Assembly: GCF_030689025.1 (NCBI RefSeq)
Contig: NZ_JAUYWA010000004.1
Span: forward strand, 1 to 64,000
DNA: 64,000 bases
Source of the DNA: Oceanobacter sp. 1_MG-2023
Lineage (GTDB): Bacteria > Pseudomonadota > Gammaproteobacteria > Pseudomonadales > Oceanobacteraceae
Direction: 5' to 3'
The position numbers and the translations under genes were made by a program. The notes beneath the pieces are model-generated. The model searched no databases, was not told the origin of the DNA, and was given only the letters and a program-made list of their open reading frames with translations. Positions 46,134-55,468 of this stretch are shown piece by piece; position 1 is the first letter of the stretch, and every line of letters starts with the position of its first letter.

Positions 46134-46781
46134 TCAGGGCATATGGGTCACATACGCTGCCAGGTCTTTTAATTGCTGCTCGGTCAGATTCTGGACCACA
46201 CCAATCATTGGCGATGTTTTCCGATCCACATTCTTGTTCTTGAAGTTCAGCAGGGTTGTTTCCAGAAACTCATAAGGCTGGCCTGCAATCCGGGGATAGT
46301 CACGGGAACCATGACCCGATTTTCCATGACAGACATAGCACACCGCCTCAAACAGCGCCTTGCCCTCAGGGGAAGACGCAACCGGTGCCTCTCTTTCCAT
46401 AACCGGGCGATTGGCAAAGTACAGCGCGATCGCGACCCGATCCGAATCGCTGATCTGCCCGGCCAGCTTGCTCATCACATAGTCCTTGCGCTCGCCGCTG
46501 GCGAAGTGCTCAAACTGGGTAAACAGGTAAGACGGATTCTGGCTGGCCAGATTGGGAATATATGTCCGGGTACTATTGCCATCCTTGCCGTGACAGGAAA
46601 AGCACAAGGTACCGCGATATTCTCCCTGCTGAATAGCAGCTTTCAGTGCTACCGGGTCTTGTTGGATACGAGCCATATCGGCCAACAATTCGTCAACAGT
46701 CTCCGCCTGCACAGAGACGGACAACAGCCCCAACGACAGGAGCAAACACAGTACAGGTTGGATGATATTTTTCATTGCCAT
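46134..46781 (-). CDS. Periplasmic dihaem cytochrome c (c4-like)
   Basis: 215 aa from the ATG at 46781. A signal peptide ends near SVQA-ET (residue 26). Two haem sites are seen, CFSCH (60-64) and CYVCH (148-152), each followed by a domain with a candidate Met ligand (Met103, Met192). The two-domain layout resembles cytochrome c4, an electron carrier to terminal oxidases. Divergent from leuS. Confidence 0.88.
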   Translation of the reverse strand: MAMKNIIQPVLCLLLSLGLLSVSVQAETVDELLADMARIQQDPVALKAAIQQGEYRGTLCFSCHGKDGNSTRTYIPNLASQNPSYLFTQFEHFASGERKDYVMSKLAGQISDSDRVAIALYFANRPVMEREAPVASSPEGKALFEAVCYVCHGKSGHGSRDYPRIAGQPYEFLETTLLNFKNKNVDRKTSPMIGVVQNLTEQQLKDLAAYVTHMP

Positions 46782-47058
46782 AACAGTCCCAGTGATGATC
46801 CGATAAAATACCGATCCGGCTGCGTTGCTCCAACCCCTGAATGGGCTGTTTTGCCAGTTTGTCGGACAGCTACTGACCTGAGTCAACAGGCCTATTGGAG
46901 CACGGTCGTTCAGAATACGTCGAACGCGACATTGTCACGCATTGTCCTCTGGCCCAATCAACAGACTCCGCGGTTCAGTCGGTGTTCGCGCCGGGCGCAT
47001 TCGGTTAAACTCCCTTTCCTACTTTCCCAATCACGTACCCGACGTCAAAACCAACATG

Positions 47059-49638
47059 ATGCAAGAGACTTACGCTCCCCACGACATTGAACCCGCTGTC
47101 CAGCAACAGTGGCAAGAAAATCAGGTATTCCGCGCAGTGGCCGATGCCAGCAAAGAAAAATTCTACTGCCTGTCAATGTTCCCCTACCCCAGCGGCCGAC
47201 TGCACATGGGCCATGTCCGTAACTACACCATCGGTGACGTCATCTCCCGCTACCAGCGCATGCTAGGCAAGAATGTGATGCAACCAATGGGTTGGGACGC
47301 CTTTGGTCTGCCTGCAGAAAATGCCGCCATCAAACACCAGGTCGCGCCAGGCAAGTGGACCAAAGAAAATATCGCCTACATGAAAAACCAGCTGAAATCG
47401 CTGGGTTTTGGTTACGACTGGGAACGTGAAATTGCCACTTGTGACCCGGATTACTACCACTGGGAACAATGGTTTTTCACCCAGTTAATTGAAAAAGACC
47501 TGGCGTACAAAAAAGTATCCGCGGTCAACTGGTGCCCTCACGACCAGACCGTACTGGCAAACGAACAGGTGATCAGCGGTTGCTGCTGGCGTTGTGACAC
47601 CCCGGTTGAGCGCAAGGAAATTCCACAGTGGTTTATCCGCATCACCGCCTACGCAGAAGAACTGTTGGCCGATCTCGACCAGCTGGATGGCTGGCCGGAT
47701 CAGGTCAAAGCCATGCAACGCAACTGGATTGGCAAATCCCGTGGCGTACAGCTGACGTTTGGTCTGCAAGGCCGGGACGATGAGCTGGAAGTGTATACCA
47801 CCCGTCCGGACACCCTGATGGGTGTCAGTTATCTTGCCGTAGCTGCAGGCCATCCGTTGGCACGTGAAGCCGCGGCCCACAATCCGGAGCTGGCAGCCTT
47901 TATTGAAGCCTGCAATAAAGCCGGTACCGCCGAAGCCGACGTCGCCACCAAGGACAAACAGGGTCTGAAAACCGGTTTCAGTGCCATCCATCCCCTGACC
48001 GGCCAAACGGTCGACATCTGGGTCGCCAACTTTGTCCTGATGGAATTTGGCACCGGCGCGGTTATGGCCGTTCCTGCCCATGATCAGCGCGACTTTGAAT
48101 TTGCCACCCAATACGGCATTGATATCAAACAGGTGATTGCCGCCAACGAGGGCGATGCAATCGACCTCAGTCAGGCTGCCTATACCGAAAAAGGCACCCT
48201 GATCAATTCCGGTGAATTTGATGGCCTCAACTTCGAACAGGCGTTCGATGCCATCGCCGCCAAACTGGCCGAGCTTGGCAAAGGCACAGTCACCACCAAT
48301 TATCGCCTGCGTGACTGGGGTGTCAGCCGCCAGCGTTATTGGGGTTCGCCCATTCCGATCATCCGTACCGAAAACGGCGAATCAGTGCCAGCACCGGCTT
48401 CCATGTTGCCCGTGATCCTGCCTACCGATGTGGTGATGGATGGTGTGAACTCTCCCATCAAGAATAATCCGGCATTCGAAAACATCGAGTTCAACGGTGC
48501 TCCTGCTTTCCGTGAAACCGATACCTTCGACACCTTTATGGAGTCGTCCTGGTACTACGCCCGCTACTGCTCGCCCAAGGCCGACCAGATGCTTGACCCG
48601 ACCGAAGCCAACTACTGGTTACCGGTAGACCAATACGTCGGTGGTATCGAACATGCCATTTTGCATTTGTTGTACGCCCGCTTCTTCCACAAACTGCTGC
48701 GTGATGCCGGCCTGGTTGATAGCGATGAGCCTTTCAAAAGCCTGCTCTGCCAGGGCATGGTTCTGGCGGACGCCTATTACTACACCAACCCCAATGGCGG
48801 CAAGGAATGGGTCAATCCGCTGGAAGTCACCGTTGAGCGTGATGAAAAAGGCCGCATGATCGCCGCCAAACGCACCGCCGACGGGCTGGAATTACAACAT
48901 TCCGGCATGAGCAAGATGTCCAAGTCCAAAAACAACGGCGTCGACCCACAAGAAGCCATCAACCAATACGGTGCCGATACCGTCCGCCTCTATACCATGT
49001 TTGCAGCGCCCCCGGAGCAAACACTGGAATGGTCAGACTCCGGCGTCCAGGGTTCCCAGAAATTCCTTCAGCGGGTATGGCGTCTGGCCTACGAGCTGCA
49101 ACAGCTCGACCCGGTCGAAGTGGCAGCCGTTACCTTGAGCAAGTCCGACAAGGACGCTCGTCGCAAGCTGCACGAAACCATTGCCAAGGTGTCCGATGAC
49201 ATTGGTCGCCGTTACAACTTCAATACTGGCATTGCGGCCATCATGGAGTTGATGAAGACCCTGACCAAACTCGACCTTGCGGTTGAGTCCAGCCGTGCTG
49301 TGGCTGCCGAAGCCATGGACGCAGTGATTCGTATGCTCAGCCCGATGGCGCCGCATATTACCCAGGCACTCTGGGTTGCCTTCGGCAACGAAGGACTGGT
49401 GATTGATGCCAGCTGGCCAGTGGTTGATGAATCCGCACTGGTTGCCGATACCATTCAGGTCGTTGTGCAGGTAAACGGTAAGTTACGCGCCAAACTGGAT
49501 GTCAGTGCCACAATCGGCAAGGATGAATTGCAGGCTCAGGCCATGGCTGACGAAGCAGTCCAGAAGCAGCTGGAAGGCAAAACGGTACGTAAGGTGATTG
49601 TTGTACCCGGCAAGCTGGTCAATATCGTCGCGAACTGA
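47059..49638 (+). CDS. leuS: Leucine-tRNA ligase
   Basis: 859 aa. Class I motifs are HMGH (residues 49-52) and KMSKS (619-623). The CP1 editing domain carries the threonine-rich [17 protein letters not shown] and the [14 protein letters not shown] region. The start [18 protein letters not shown] matches the common N-terminus; an ATG one codon earlier is possible. First gene of the typical leuS-lptE-holA run. Confidence 0.98.
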   Translation: MQETYAPHDIEPAVQQQWQENQVFRAVADASKEKFYCLSMFPYPSGRLHMGHVRNYTIGDVISRYQRMLGKNVMQPMGWDAFGLPAENAAIKHQVAPGKWTKENIAYMKNQLKSLGFGYDWEREIATCDPDYYHWEQWFFTQLIEKDLAYKKVSAVNWCPHDQTVLANEQVISGCCWRCDTPVERKEIPQWFIRITAYAEELLADLDQLDGWPDQVKAMQRNWIGKSRGVQLTFGLQGRDDELEVYTTRPDTLMGVSYLAVAAGHPLAREAAAHNPELAAFIEACNKAGTAEADVATKDKQGLKTGFSAIHPLTGQTVDIWVANFVLMEFGTGAVMAVPAHDQRDFEFATQYGIDIKQVIAANEGDAIDLSQAAYTEKGTLINSGEFDGLNFEQAFDAIAAKLAELGKGTVTTNYRLRDWGVSRQRYWGSPIPIIRTENGESVPAPASMLPVILPTDVVMDGVNSPIKNNPAFENIEFNGAPAFRETDTFDTFMESSWYYARYCSPKADQMLDPTEANYWLPVDQYVGGIEHAILHLLYARFFHKLLRDAGLVDSDEPFKSLLCQGMVLADAYYYTNPNGGKEWVNPLEVTVERDEKGRMIAAKRTADGLELQHSGMSKMSKSKNNGVDPQEAINQYGADTVRLYTMFAAPPEQTLEWSDSGVQGSQKFLQRVWRLAYELQQLDPVEVAAVTLSKSDKDARRKLHETIAKVSDDIGRRYNFNTGIAAIMELMKTLTKLDLAVESSRAVAAEAMDAVIRMLSPMAPHITQALWVAFGNEGLVIDASWPVVDESALVADTIQVVVQVNGKLRAKLDVSATIGKDELQAQAMADEAVQKQLEGKTVRKVIVVPGKLVNIVAN

Positions 49639-49652
49639 ACAGGCACACTATC

Positions 49653-50153
49653 TTGAGCTATTTTCGTCGGCCATACAGCCTCCTGCCGTTGCTACTGACC
49701 TTGCTGGTCAGTGGTTGCGGCTGGCAACTGCGCGGGGCTTACCAGCCTCCCGCAGACACCACCGTCCTGATGTTGCAGAGCCAGGCCAGCAATCTGTTTA
49801 ACCAGCGCCTGCAACAGGCATTGGAAAATCAGGGCTGGCTATTGGTCAGTCATGGTGACAGCGCCCAGGCCGTGCTGGACATCCAATCCTTCACGATCAG
49901 TCGCCGCACCCTGACGATTAACAGTGAAGGCCAGGTGGCGGAATACCAACTGGAAGCCGAACTTCAGGGACGGCTGGTCACCTCGACCGATGCTGCCGAC
50001 CCCATCACACTGTCAACCCAATCCTGGTTTGACAATGACGTCACCCGGGTGATTGCCACCGATCTGGAAGAAGACGCCACTCGTGAACGCCTCACCGAGC
50101 GTATGGTGGAGTTATTGCTGATCCGTCTTCAGCACATTCGGAGCGACTCTTGA
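49653..50153 (+). CDS. lptE: LPS-assembly lipoprotein LptE
   Basis: 166 aa. A signal peptide with lipobox LVSGC (acylated Cys at residue 22) is followed by GWQLRGAYQPP, the hallmark opening of LptE. It plugs the LptD barrel and helps place lipopolysaccharide in the outer membrane. TTG start, 12 bases after leuS; the position between leuS and holA supports the call. Confidence 0.93.
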   Translation: MSYFRRPYSLLPLLLTLLVSGCGWQLRGAYQPPADTTVLMLQSQASNLFNQRLQQALENQGWLLVSHGDSAQAVLDIQSFTISRRTLTINSEGQVAEYQLEAELQGRLVTSTDAADPITLSTQSWFDNDVTRVIATDLEEDATRERLTERMVELLLIRLQHIRSDS

Positions 50154-51172
50154 AGCTGCATAGCAACCAGCTACTCGCACATCTGGGCAAGCCCTTGCTA
50201 CCGGTGTATCTGGTATCTGGTGACGAACCCTTGCTGGTGATGGAAGCCTGCGACCAGATTCGCGCCGCCGCCCGGCAGCAAGGTTTTGAGGAGCGTCAGC
50301 TTTTTCATGCAGAAGCCGGGTTCGACTGGAGTCAACTCCGGGATGAAGCCGATGCCATGTCGTTGTTTGCCAGTCGCCGAATATTGGAAATCCGGATTCC
50401 CAATGGCAAACCCAGCGATAAGGGCGATACCCTCAAAGCCTTGTTACAACGACCCAATCCTGACAACCTGCTGCTGATTATCTGCCCACGTCTCGACAGC
50501 AAGTCACAAAACACCGCCTGGCACAAAGCCGTCGACAAGCACGGCGCGCTGGTGCAAATCTGGCCGATTGAACGCAACCAGTACGCTGGCTGGCTACGCC
50601 ATCGCCTGCAGCAAGCCGGCTTGCAGGCCGACCCGACCGCGATCGCATTGCTGGCCCACCAGACCGAAGGCAACCTGCTGGCTGCGGTACAAGAGATAGA
50701 AAAGCTGCGCATGAGTGGTGCGAGCCGTATCACAGAAGACTTGTTGCTGGACGCACTGGGAGACAATGCCCGCTTCACGGCGTTTGGCTTTGCTGATGCC
50801 TGCCTTGATGGCAGTGTCCAGGATGCCAGCCGGATTCTGTCGCATTTGCGCGCCGAGGGGGTTGAAGTGCTCTCCATTCTCGGAGCCTTGACCCATAAAA
50901 TTCGCCAGTTGCTCACCCTCTCTGGCAAGACCGGCCAAGCCCTGGCAGAAGCGTTCAAGCAAGCACGGGTCTGGCCACGGCAACAGGGCAGCTACAAGAC
51001 AGCACTCACCCGACTGACGCGGCAAGAGCTACAGCAAGCACTGATCATCGCCGCCAAAGTGGATGCTGCTGCCAAAGGCCAGGGGGGCAATGCCTGGTTG
51101 CTGATGAGTGAACTGACACTTTTGGTCACTTCGACCCAACTATTTTGTCCTCCCCGTTTGGGACAGAGTTAA
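50150..51172 (+). CDS. holA: DNA polymerase III delta subunit
   Basis: 340 aa. It begins KLHSNQLLAHLGKPLLPVYLVSGDEPLLVMEACD, the conserved HolA N-terminus, and shows the clamp-loader AAA+ fold without a functional P-loop. It opens the beta clamp within the clamp loader. The TTG start overlaps the TGA of lptE. No terminator is seen before the next gene. Confidence 0.93.
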   Translation: MKLHSNQLLAHLGKPLLPVYLVSGDEPLLVMEACDQIRAAARQQGFEERQLFHAEAGFDWSQLRDEADAMSLFASRRILEIRIPNGKPSDKGDTLKALLQRPNPDNLLLIICPRLDSKSQNTAWHKAVDKHGALVQIWPIERNQYAGWLRHRLQQAGLQADPTAIALLAHQTEGNLLAAVQEIEKLRMSGASRITEDLLLDALGDNARFTAFGFADACLDGSVQDASRILSHLRAEGVEVLSILGALTHKIRQLLTLSGKTGQALAEAFKQARVWPRQQGSYKTALTRLTRQELQQALIIAAKVDAAAKGQGGNAWLLMSELTLLVTSTQLFCPPRLGQS

Positions 51173-51414
51173 CAGCACACCCTCCGACCAACGCACAGTT
51201 TCCCGCTATTCAAGCTGCCATACTGATGTTCGTTGGGAGTTGACAAGACGTTGTCAGAAATAAAGGCCGTCGACAAATGCTCACTCTGGCTTGATCACTG
51301 ACAATTTTTGTCCACAAAATACAAAATGCGGCATATTAGTCTGCCCCGTTACCGAAAAATCTAGTAACGTTGGGCCCATACGTTAAACTGCATATTACTC
51401 GTAAGGTATACAGG

Positions 51415-52008
51415 ATGAATTCTGTGAAACAACAACGTAACGCGGACCTGGTGTGGGATCTTCAAAAAATCCACCAGCACAAGCGGGCCGTCAATTTTGT
51501 CAAACAGTTCGAGAACCACTTCTGTGTGTTCTCTTCTTCCGTGCGTCAGCTTTATACCAACTACAATGTCTTCTTCCCTGAAGAAGCGCATCGCCAGCTG
51601 GTGATCCTGCCGGATCCTTATGCATTCCACGATACGTTTAACCACCTGAATCCAACCGCGGTACAATCCACCGGCTTGCACGTGATTCCCGGCAACCTGA
51701 TTGGCAAAAGTGGTTTGTATCTGATTATTTCTCACCGGGATAAAAACGTACGCTCAGTCCCTATTCCTTTCCAGGAAGGCATTCGACAGATTCTGCGGCG
51801 TTCCAATAGCGAAGATCCGTTCTTGCCAGTACTGATGAAAGGCGATCTGCGCGAGTTTAACGATCAGCTGCCTTGTCTCCATCTGCACCGCCTGCGGCTG
51901 AATGAATTACAATCCCTGTCATCTCTCGATCGCGAAAGTATCCGCACGGTTATCACCGACAAGCTGATGACGCTGTATCAGGAATCCAGTGCCCTGAATC
52001 TGTCATAA
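51415..52008 (+). CDS. Protein of unknown function
   Basis: 197 aa from the ATG at 51415 (AAGG eight bases upstream). Cytoplasmic, no signal or membrane segment. It contains FPEEAHRQLVILPDPYAFHD and HVIPGNLIGKSGLYLIISH. Not recognised; no catalytic motif stands out. It lies 240 bases after holA and ends at a strong bidirectional terminator, so it is probably its own transcription unit. Confidence 0.8.
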   Translation: MNSVKQQRNADLVWDLQKIHQHKRAVNFVKQFENHFCVFSSSVRQLYTNYNVFFPEEAHRQLVILPDPYAFHDTFNHLNPTAVQSTGLHVIPGNLIGKSGLYLIISHRDKNVRSVPIPFQEGIRQILRRSNSEDPFLPVLMKGDLREFNDQLPCLHLHRLRLNELQSLSSLDRESIRTVITDKLMTLYQESSALNLS

Positions 52009-52030
52009 GTCTGATGTGATTGAGTCAGGA

Positions 52031-52070
52031 GACATAAAAAAACAGGCCCACTGGCCTGTTTTTTTATGTC
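52031..52070. terminator. Bidirectional intrinsic terminator
   Basis: Perfect 18-base arms around a four-base loop. The GC core ACAGGCC/GGCCTGT is flanked by seven A on the left and seven T on the right, serving both the gene ending at 52008 and the minus-strand gene ending at 52098. Confidence 0.9.
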
Positions 52071-52097
52071 TGACAGCCACCGCATTCCTGCGATATA

Positions 52098-52922
52098 TCA
52101 TGCTGCCCGATAATAACGCCGTACCAGACGCCCCAACCCGGTTCGCCATGGCTTGCGCTTGATCCCGAAGGTGTGGAACAGTCGTGCAACATCGCCGTTT
52201 GGAGTCCAGATAGCGGGCGATATTCCATCGCTGTGTTCTATCAAGCGAGCACAAGACAAGTCTTCAAACTGCCCGGCTTCAGCCAGCAGGGCTTCGGCAA
52301 AGGCGTAGGATGTCACCGGCTCGACACCACAAAAATGGTACGTCCCCCACAACTCATCGCTACAGTCCGCTTGCTTCAGCATCGCCAGTAATACACTGGC
52401 AATATCATCATCCGGTGTCGGGCTGAAGGTACGCTGATCATCAACTTCAATCTGACCACTGTCGCGGATACGGGTCAGCAAGGCATGAGCAAAGTCCCCG
52501 GCCTGTACCGAAAACGTCTGGCCCACCCGTAAGATCAAGTGTCGGCGACATTGGCGGATTCGTTGCTCCACTTCTTGCAGGAGCATACCCAACTCAGACG
52601 AACTGTACTGCTCGTCTGACTCTGAAAACCGATGCGAATCGTCGGCGGCAAACAATGCCAGTGACGATACCAGCACCACCGGCGCATCATGCTTGTCTGC
52701 CAGATCGACCCAGGCCAGCACCTCGCTCAGATCACCGGGATGATACAGCGACGGCACCAGCACAAAAAACGGCTGGCCAGTCGACTGCACCGACAGGCGC
52801 TCCTGCCGTTCAATCGCCAGGCCCTTGTAAACATAGTTTTCTGCTGCCAGCGCCCTGGTCAGACACTGACCAATCGAGCGGTCTGCACCAATCACATAGC
52901 TGTAAAAAGGATTTACCGACAA
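52098..52922 (-). CDS. RmlD-like SDR / sugar-nucleotide-binding protein
   Basis: 274 aa. It has an extended-SDR layout with strand VVLVSSLALFA followed by YSSSELGMLLQEVEQRI and RVGQTFS, as in dTDP-4-dehydrorhamnose reductase-like proteins. The N-terminal dinucleotide site is loose (VIGADRSIGQCL) and no clear Tyr-x3-Lys pair is seen, so catalysis is uncertain. TTG start with GGGGAG eight bases upstream. Not in a sugar operon. Confidence 0.75.
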   Translation of the reverse strand: MSVNPFYSYVIGADRSIGQCLTRALAAENYVYKGLAIERQERLSVQSTGQPFFVLVPSLYHPGDLSEVLAWVDLADKHDAPVVLVSSLALFAADDSHRFSESDEQYSSSELGMLLQEVEQRIRQCRRHLILRVGQTFSVQAGDFAHALLTRIRDSGQIEVDDQRTFSPTPDDDIASVLLAMLKQADCSDELWGTYHFCGVEPVTSYAFAEALLAEAGQFEDLSCARLIEHSDGISPAIWTPNGDVARLFHTFGIKRKPWRTGLGRLVRRYYRAA

Positions 52923-52949
52923 ACCTGTGACTCCCCGCCCATTGCGTTA

Positions 52950-53339
52950 TTACTGGTATTGCAACGACAGTCGCTGCAATTCATTTGTATTACTCAAAGC
53001 ATCCTGTTTGCAAGCAAACAGGCGCACATCATTCAACCCGATCAGCAGCACAAACCCGCCCTCCAGACCGACATAACCCGCCCGGTATTCCAGAATCAGG
53101 GGCGAGCAATCAGGCAGACACGCCTCTGCTGTCAGGGCCACGCTACGGATCAGGCCATTCCCCAAAGGATCTTGCAGGGCATCCAGATGGCGATATAAAG
53201 CCAACCCATCACAACTGATGGTCAGAACACAACCATTTAACAGGGTCGCGGCATCCACACAGGTACCATTCGCCAGCTGAGTAACATGACTCGAGACAAT
53301 CAGATCCGAACTGGTTTCTATCAACATACGGTTCACCAT
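52950..53339 (-). CDS. Small protein of unknown function
   Basis: 129 aa. Several cysteines (CVDAATLLNGC, CLPDC, FACKQ), no signal peptide or membrane segment. The stop lies 27 bases before the SDR start, so the two are likely co-transcribed. Not recognised. The ribosome site is weak; ATG at 53327 is an alternative start. Confidence 0.65.
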   Translation of the reverse strand: MVNRMLIETSSDLIVSSHVTQLANGTCVDAATLLNGCVLTISCDGLALYRHLDALQDPLGNGLIRSVALTAEACLPDCSPLILEYRAGYVGLEGGFVLLIGLNDVRLFACKQDALSNTNELQRLSLQYQ

Positions 53340-53536
53340 AACATGACGGCCAAGCCGCTATCATACGTCAAAGTGATACGCGAAAAGCGATGAAAGCAGA
53401 TAGCGCATCTGGATCATGAAAAAACAAACCAATGAACTTTTATAACCAAAAAGAACATACCATACTGACCAGACAGTGCTAAACATGATCCAGACAGACA
53501 TTATCCGCTTGTGAACATCCAGCTCAAGGAGCAACC

Positions 53537-54277
53537 ATGACTACATTGATCAACAAAGAAGGCCAGCCAGTACCATCCGTCAGCTGGCCCGCCCGTGTCG
53601 GCGATGACTGGGTACAAATCTCCAGTGATGATATTTTCAAAGATCGTACCGTTGTTGTTTTTTCACTACCCGGTGCTTTCACGCCAACCTGCTCCAGCAC
53701 ACACTTGCCTCGCTATAATGAACTGGCCAGCGTGTTTCAGGCCAACGGTGTTGATGAAATCATCTGTATCAGTGTCAACGATACCTTTGTTATGAATGCC
53801 TGGGCTGCCAATCAGGAAGCAGGCAACATTCGCATGATTGCCGATGGTAACGGTGAGTTCACCTCAGGTATGGGGATGCTGGTCGACAAGAATGACATCG
53901 GCTTTGGCAAACGCAGCTGGCGTTACAGCATGCTGGTGAAAAACGGCATCATCGAAAAAATGTTTATTGAACCACAAAAGCCAGGCGACCCGTTTGAAGT
54001 GTCCGATGCGGATACCATGCTTGACTATATCAATGCCGATGCGGCAAAACCCAAATCGGTAGCACTCTTCACCAAACCGGGCTGTTCTTTCTGTGCCCGT
54101 GCCAAGGGTGCACTGGAAGCGGCCGGTATGGATTACGAAGAGATCGTTATGGGCACCGATGCCAGCATTGTGTCGTTGCGGGCGATTACTGGCAACGAAA
54201 CCGTGCCACAGGTGTACATTGGTGGTGAGCACATCGGTGGTTCGGATGAACTGATCAAATACCTGTCTGGCAAATAG
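53537..54277 (+). CDS. Peroxiredoxin-glutaredoxin hybrid (Prx5/Grx)
   Basis: 246 aa. Residues 1-165 are a Prx5-type peroxiredoxin with the peroxidatic Cys52 in GAFTPTCSSTHLP. Residues 170-246 are a glutaredoxin with the active site CSFC (183-186) and the glutathione site TVPQVYIGGEHIGGSDEL. The fused pair reduces hydrogen peroxide and alkyl hydroperoxides with glutathione. AAGGAG precedes the ATG. Often under OxyR control, but no oxyR gene is adjacent. Confidence 0.95.
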   Translation: MTTLINKEGQPVPSVSWPARVGDDWVQISSDDIFKDRTVVVFSLPGAFTPTCSSTHLPRYNELASVFQANGVDEIICISVNDTFVMNAWAANQEAGNIRMIADGNGEFTSGMGMLVDKNDIGFGKRSWRYSMLVKNGIIEKMFIEPQKPGDPFEVSDADTMLDYINADAAKPKSVALFTKPGCSFCARAKGALEAAGMDYEEIVMGTDASIVSLRAITGNETVPQVYIGGEHIGGSDELIKYLSGK

Positions 54278-54418
54278 GCCGACAGCGATCAACAACCCGC
54301 AAGGCTGCCACCAGCCAGTCTTGTGGATTGTGTATCTTGTTGGTTGTCTTGATTAGTTGTTAGTTGTAGCTTGATGGTTCTGTTGACCGCTTCTGTTTGA
54401 TGGTTGCGACCAGTCAAA

Positions 54419-54438
54419 AGGCCGATAACAATCGGCCT
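54419..54438 (-). terminator. Intrinsic terminator of the mpl-ubiX operon
   Basis: Arms AGGCCGAT and ATCGGCCT with a four-base loop, followed on the minus strand by TTTT. It lies 22 bases past the stop of the small membrane-protein gene. Confidence 0.75.
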
Positions 54439-54459
54439 ATCTATCGCACTCTTTCCCGC

Positions 54460-54840
54460 TTATTCCCCAGCTTTATCAGCCTCTGGCTGCCCGTGTCCCA
54501 GCGTCTCCCGGCACGCAACCGGCCGGTTTTTACTATCAACCAGGATACCGGCCACTTCATGACCATTGGTGGGTCGCAGCAATAAATAGCCATCCACACA
54601 GAAGGCTTCTTTTCCGGATGCCTTGTGCGATACCTTGACGTCATAACCCGGCTCCAGAGACATCAGTACAAACTCATCGATACGGGCCCTGTCAGTCGTT
54701 GAGGGATGTTTGACAAAACCGTAATACTCCATCGCCAGTACAGCCAGGATGACACCGGCAACAAAGCCGATTAATGCCCAGCGGGTCATGTCCGGCGGCT
54801 CGACCGCCTGTTGATTTGATTCGTTATTGGCTTCAGTCAC
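54460..54840 (-). CDS. Small single-span membrane protein of unknown function
   Basis: 126 aa. One membrane segment (about 20-40, WALIGFVAGVILAVLAMEYYG), then a short domain with two cysteines (AFCVDG, VACRET) on the far side. The GTG start overlaps the end of ubiX by eight bases and has AGGAG upstream, so it is the third gene of the mpl-ubiX operon. Not recognised. Confidence 0.75.
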   Translation of the reverse strand: MTEANNESNQQAVEPPDMTRWALIGFVAGVILAVLAMEYYGFVKHPSTTDRARIDEFVLMSLEPGYDVKVSHKASGKEAFCVDGYLLLRPTNGHEVAGILVDSKNRPVACRETLGHGQPEADKAGE

Positions 54841-55468
54841 CGGGTACTTCTCCTGGCTGGTAAGTTGCTCCCCACAGCGGCATCAGCGACTGGGGTATAT
54901 TAAGTTGATTAAGAATACGGGCGACCACAAAATCAATCAGATCCTGCACTGATTGTGGCTGATGGTAAAACCCCGGACTGGCCGGCAAAATCGTCGCCCC
55001 CATACGTTTCAGGGTCAGCATATTATTAAGATGAATCTCTGAGTACGGGCTTTCCCGTGGCACCAGAATCAGTTGGCGGCCCTCTTTTAATGCCACATCA
55101 GCCGCCCGCTCAATCAGGTTATCACTGGCACCCACCGCAATCGCAGACAATGTACCGGTACTGCACGGACAAATCACCAGCGTGCCCGGCTGGCCAGAGC
55201 CAGAGGCCCAGGGGGACATCCAGTCATCACGGCCAAAGACGCGCAAACGTTGCTCGTCCACCTGAAAATATTGCTGTAACACCCGGGCCTGTCCTTGAGG
55301 CCGGCCCGGTAATTGTAATTCGGTCTCGGTTGCCATCACCAGCAAGGCCGCCTTCGAAAAGATCAGATCTACCGGCTGATCAGCGGCCAGCAGCACTTCG
55401 ATCAACCGCAAGGTGTAGGGCGAACCGGAAGCACCGGTCACCGCGATACAGATACGACGTTCTGTCAC
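54833..55468 (-). CDS. ubiX: Flavin prenyltransferase
   Basis: 211 aa. It starts RRICIAVTGASGSPYTLRLIEVLL and carries the CPCSTGTLSAIAVGASDNLIERAADVALKE and LVPRESPYSEIHLNNML stretches of UbiX. It makes prenylated FMN, the cofactor of the UbiD decarboxylase in ubiquinone synthesis. The GTG at 55468 overlaps the TGA of mpl; the in-frame ATG at 55501 would add 11 untypical residues. Confidence 0.93.
   Translation of the reverse strand: MTERRICIAVTGASGSPYTLRLIEVLLAADQPVDLIFSKAALLVMATETELQLPGRPQGQARVLQQYFQVDEQRLRVFGRDDWMSPWASGSGQPGTLVICPCSTGTLSAIAVGASDNLIERAADVALKEGRQLILVPRESPYSEIHLNNMLTLKRMGATILPASPGFYHQPQSVQDLIDFVVARILNQLNIPQSLMPLWGATYQPGEVPGD

Noticed and set aside
54301-54418. TTG-rich stretch as a tandem repeat or small RNA
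   Set aside because: The units are irregular and there is no promoter-terminator pair on the plus strand; it looks like low-complexity spacer.
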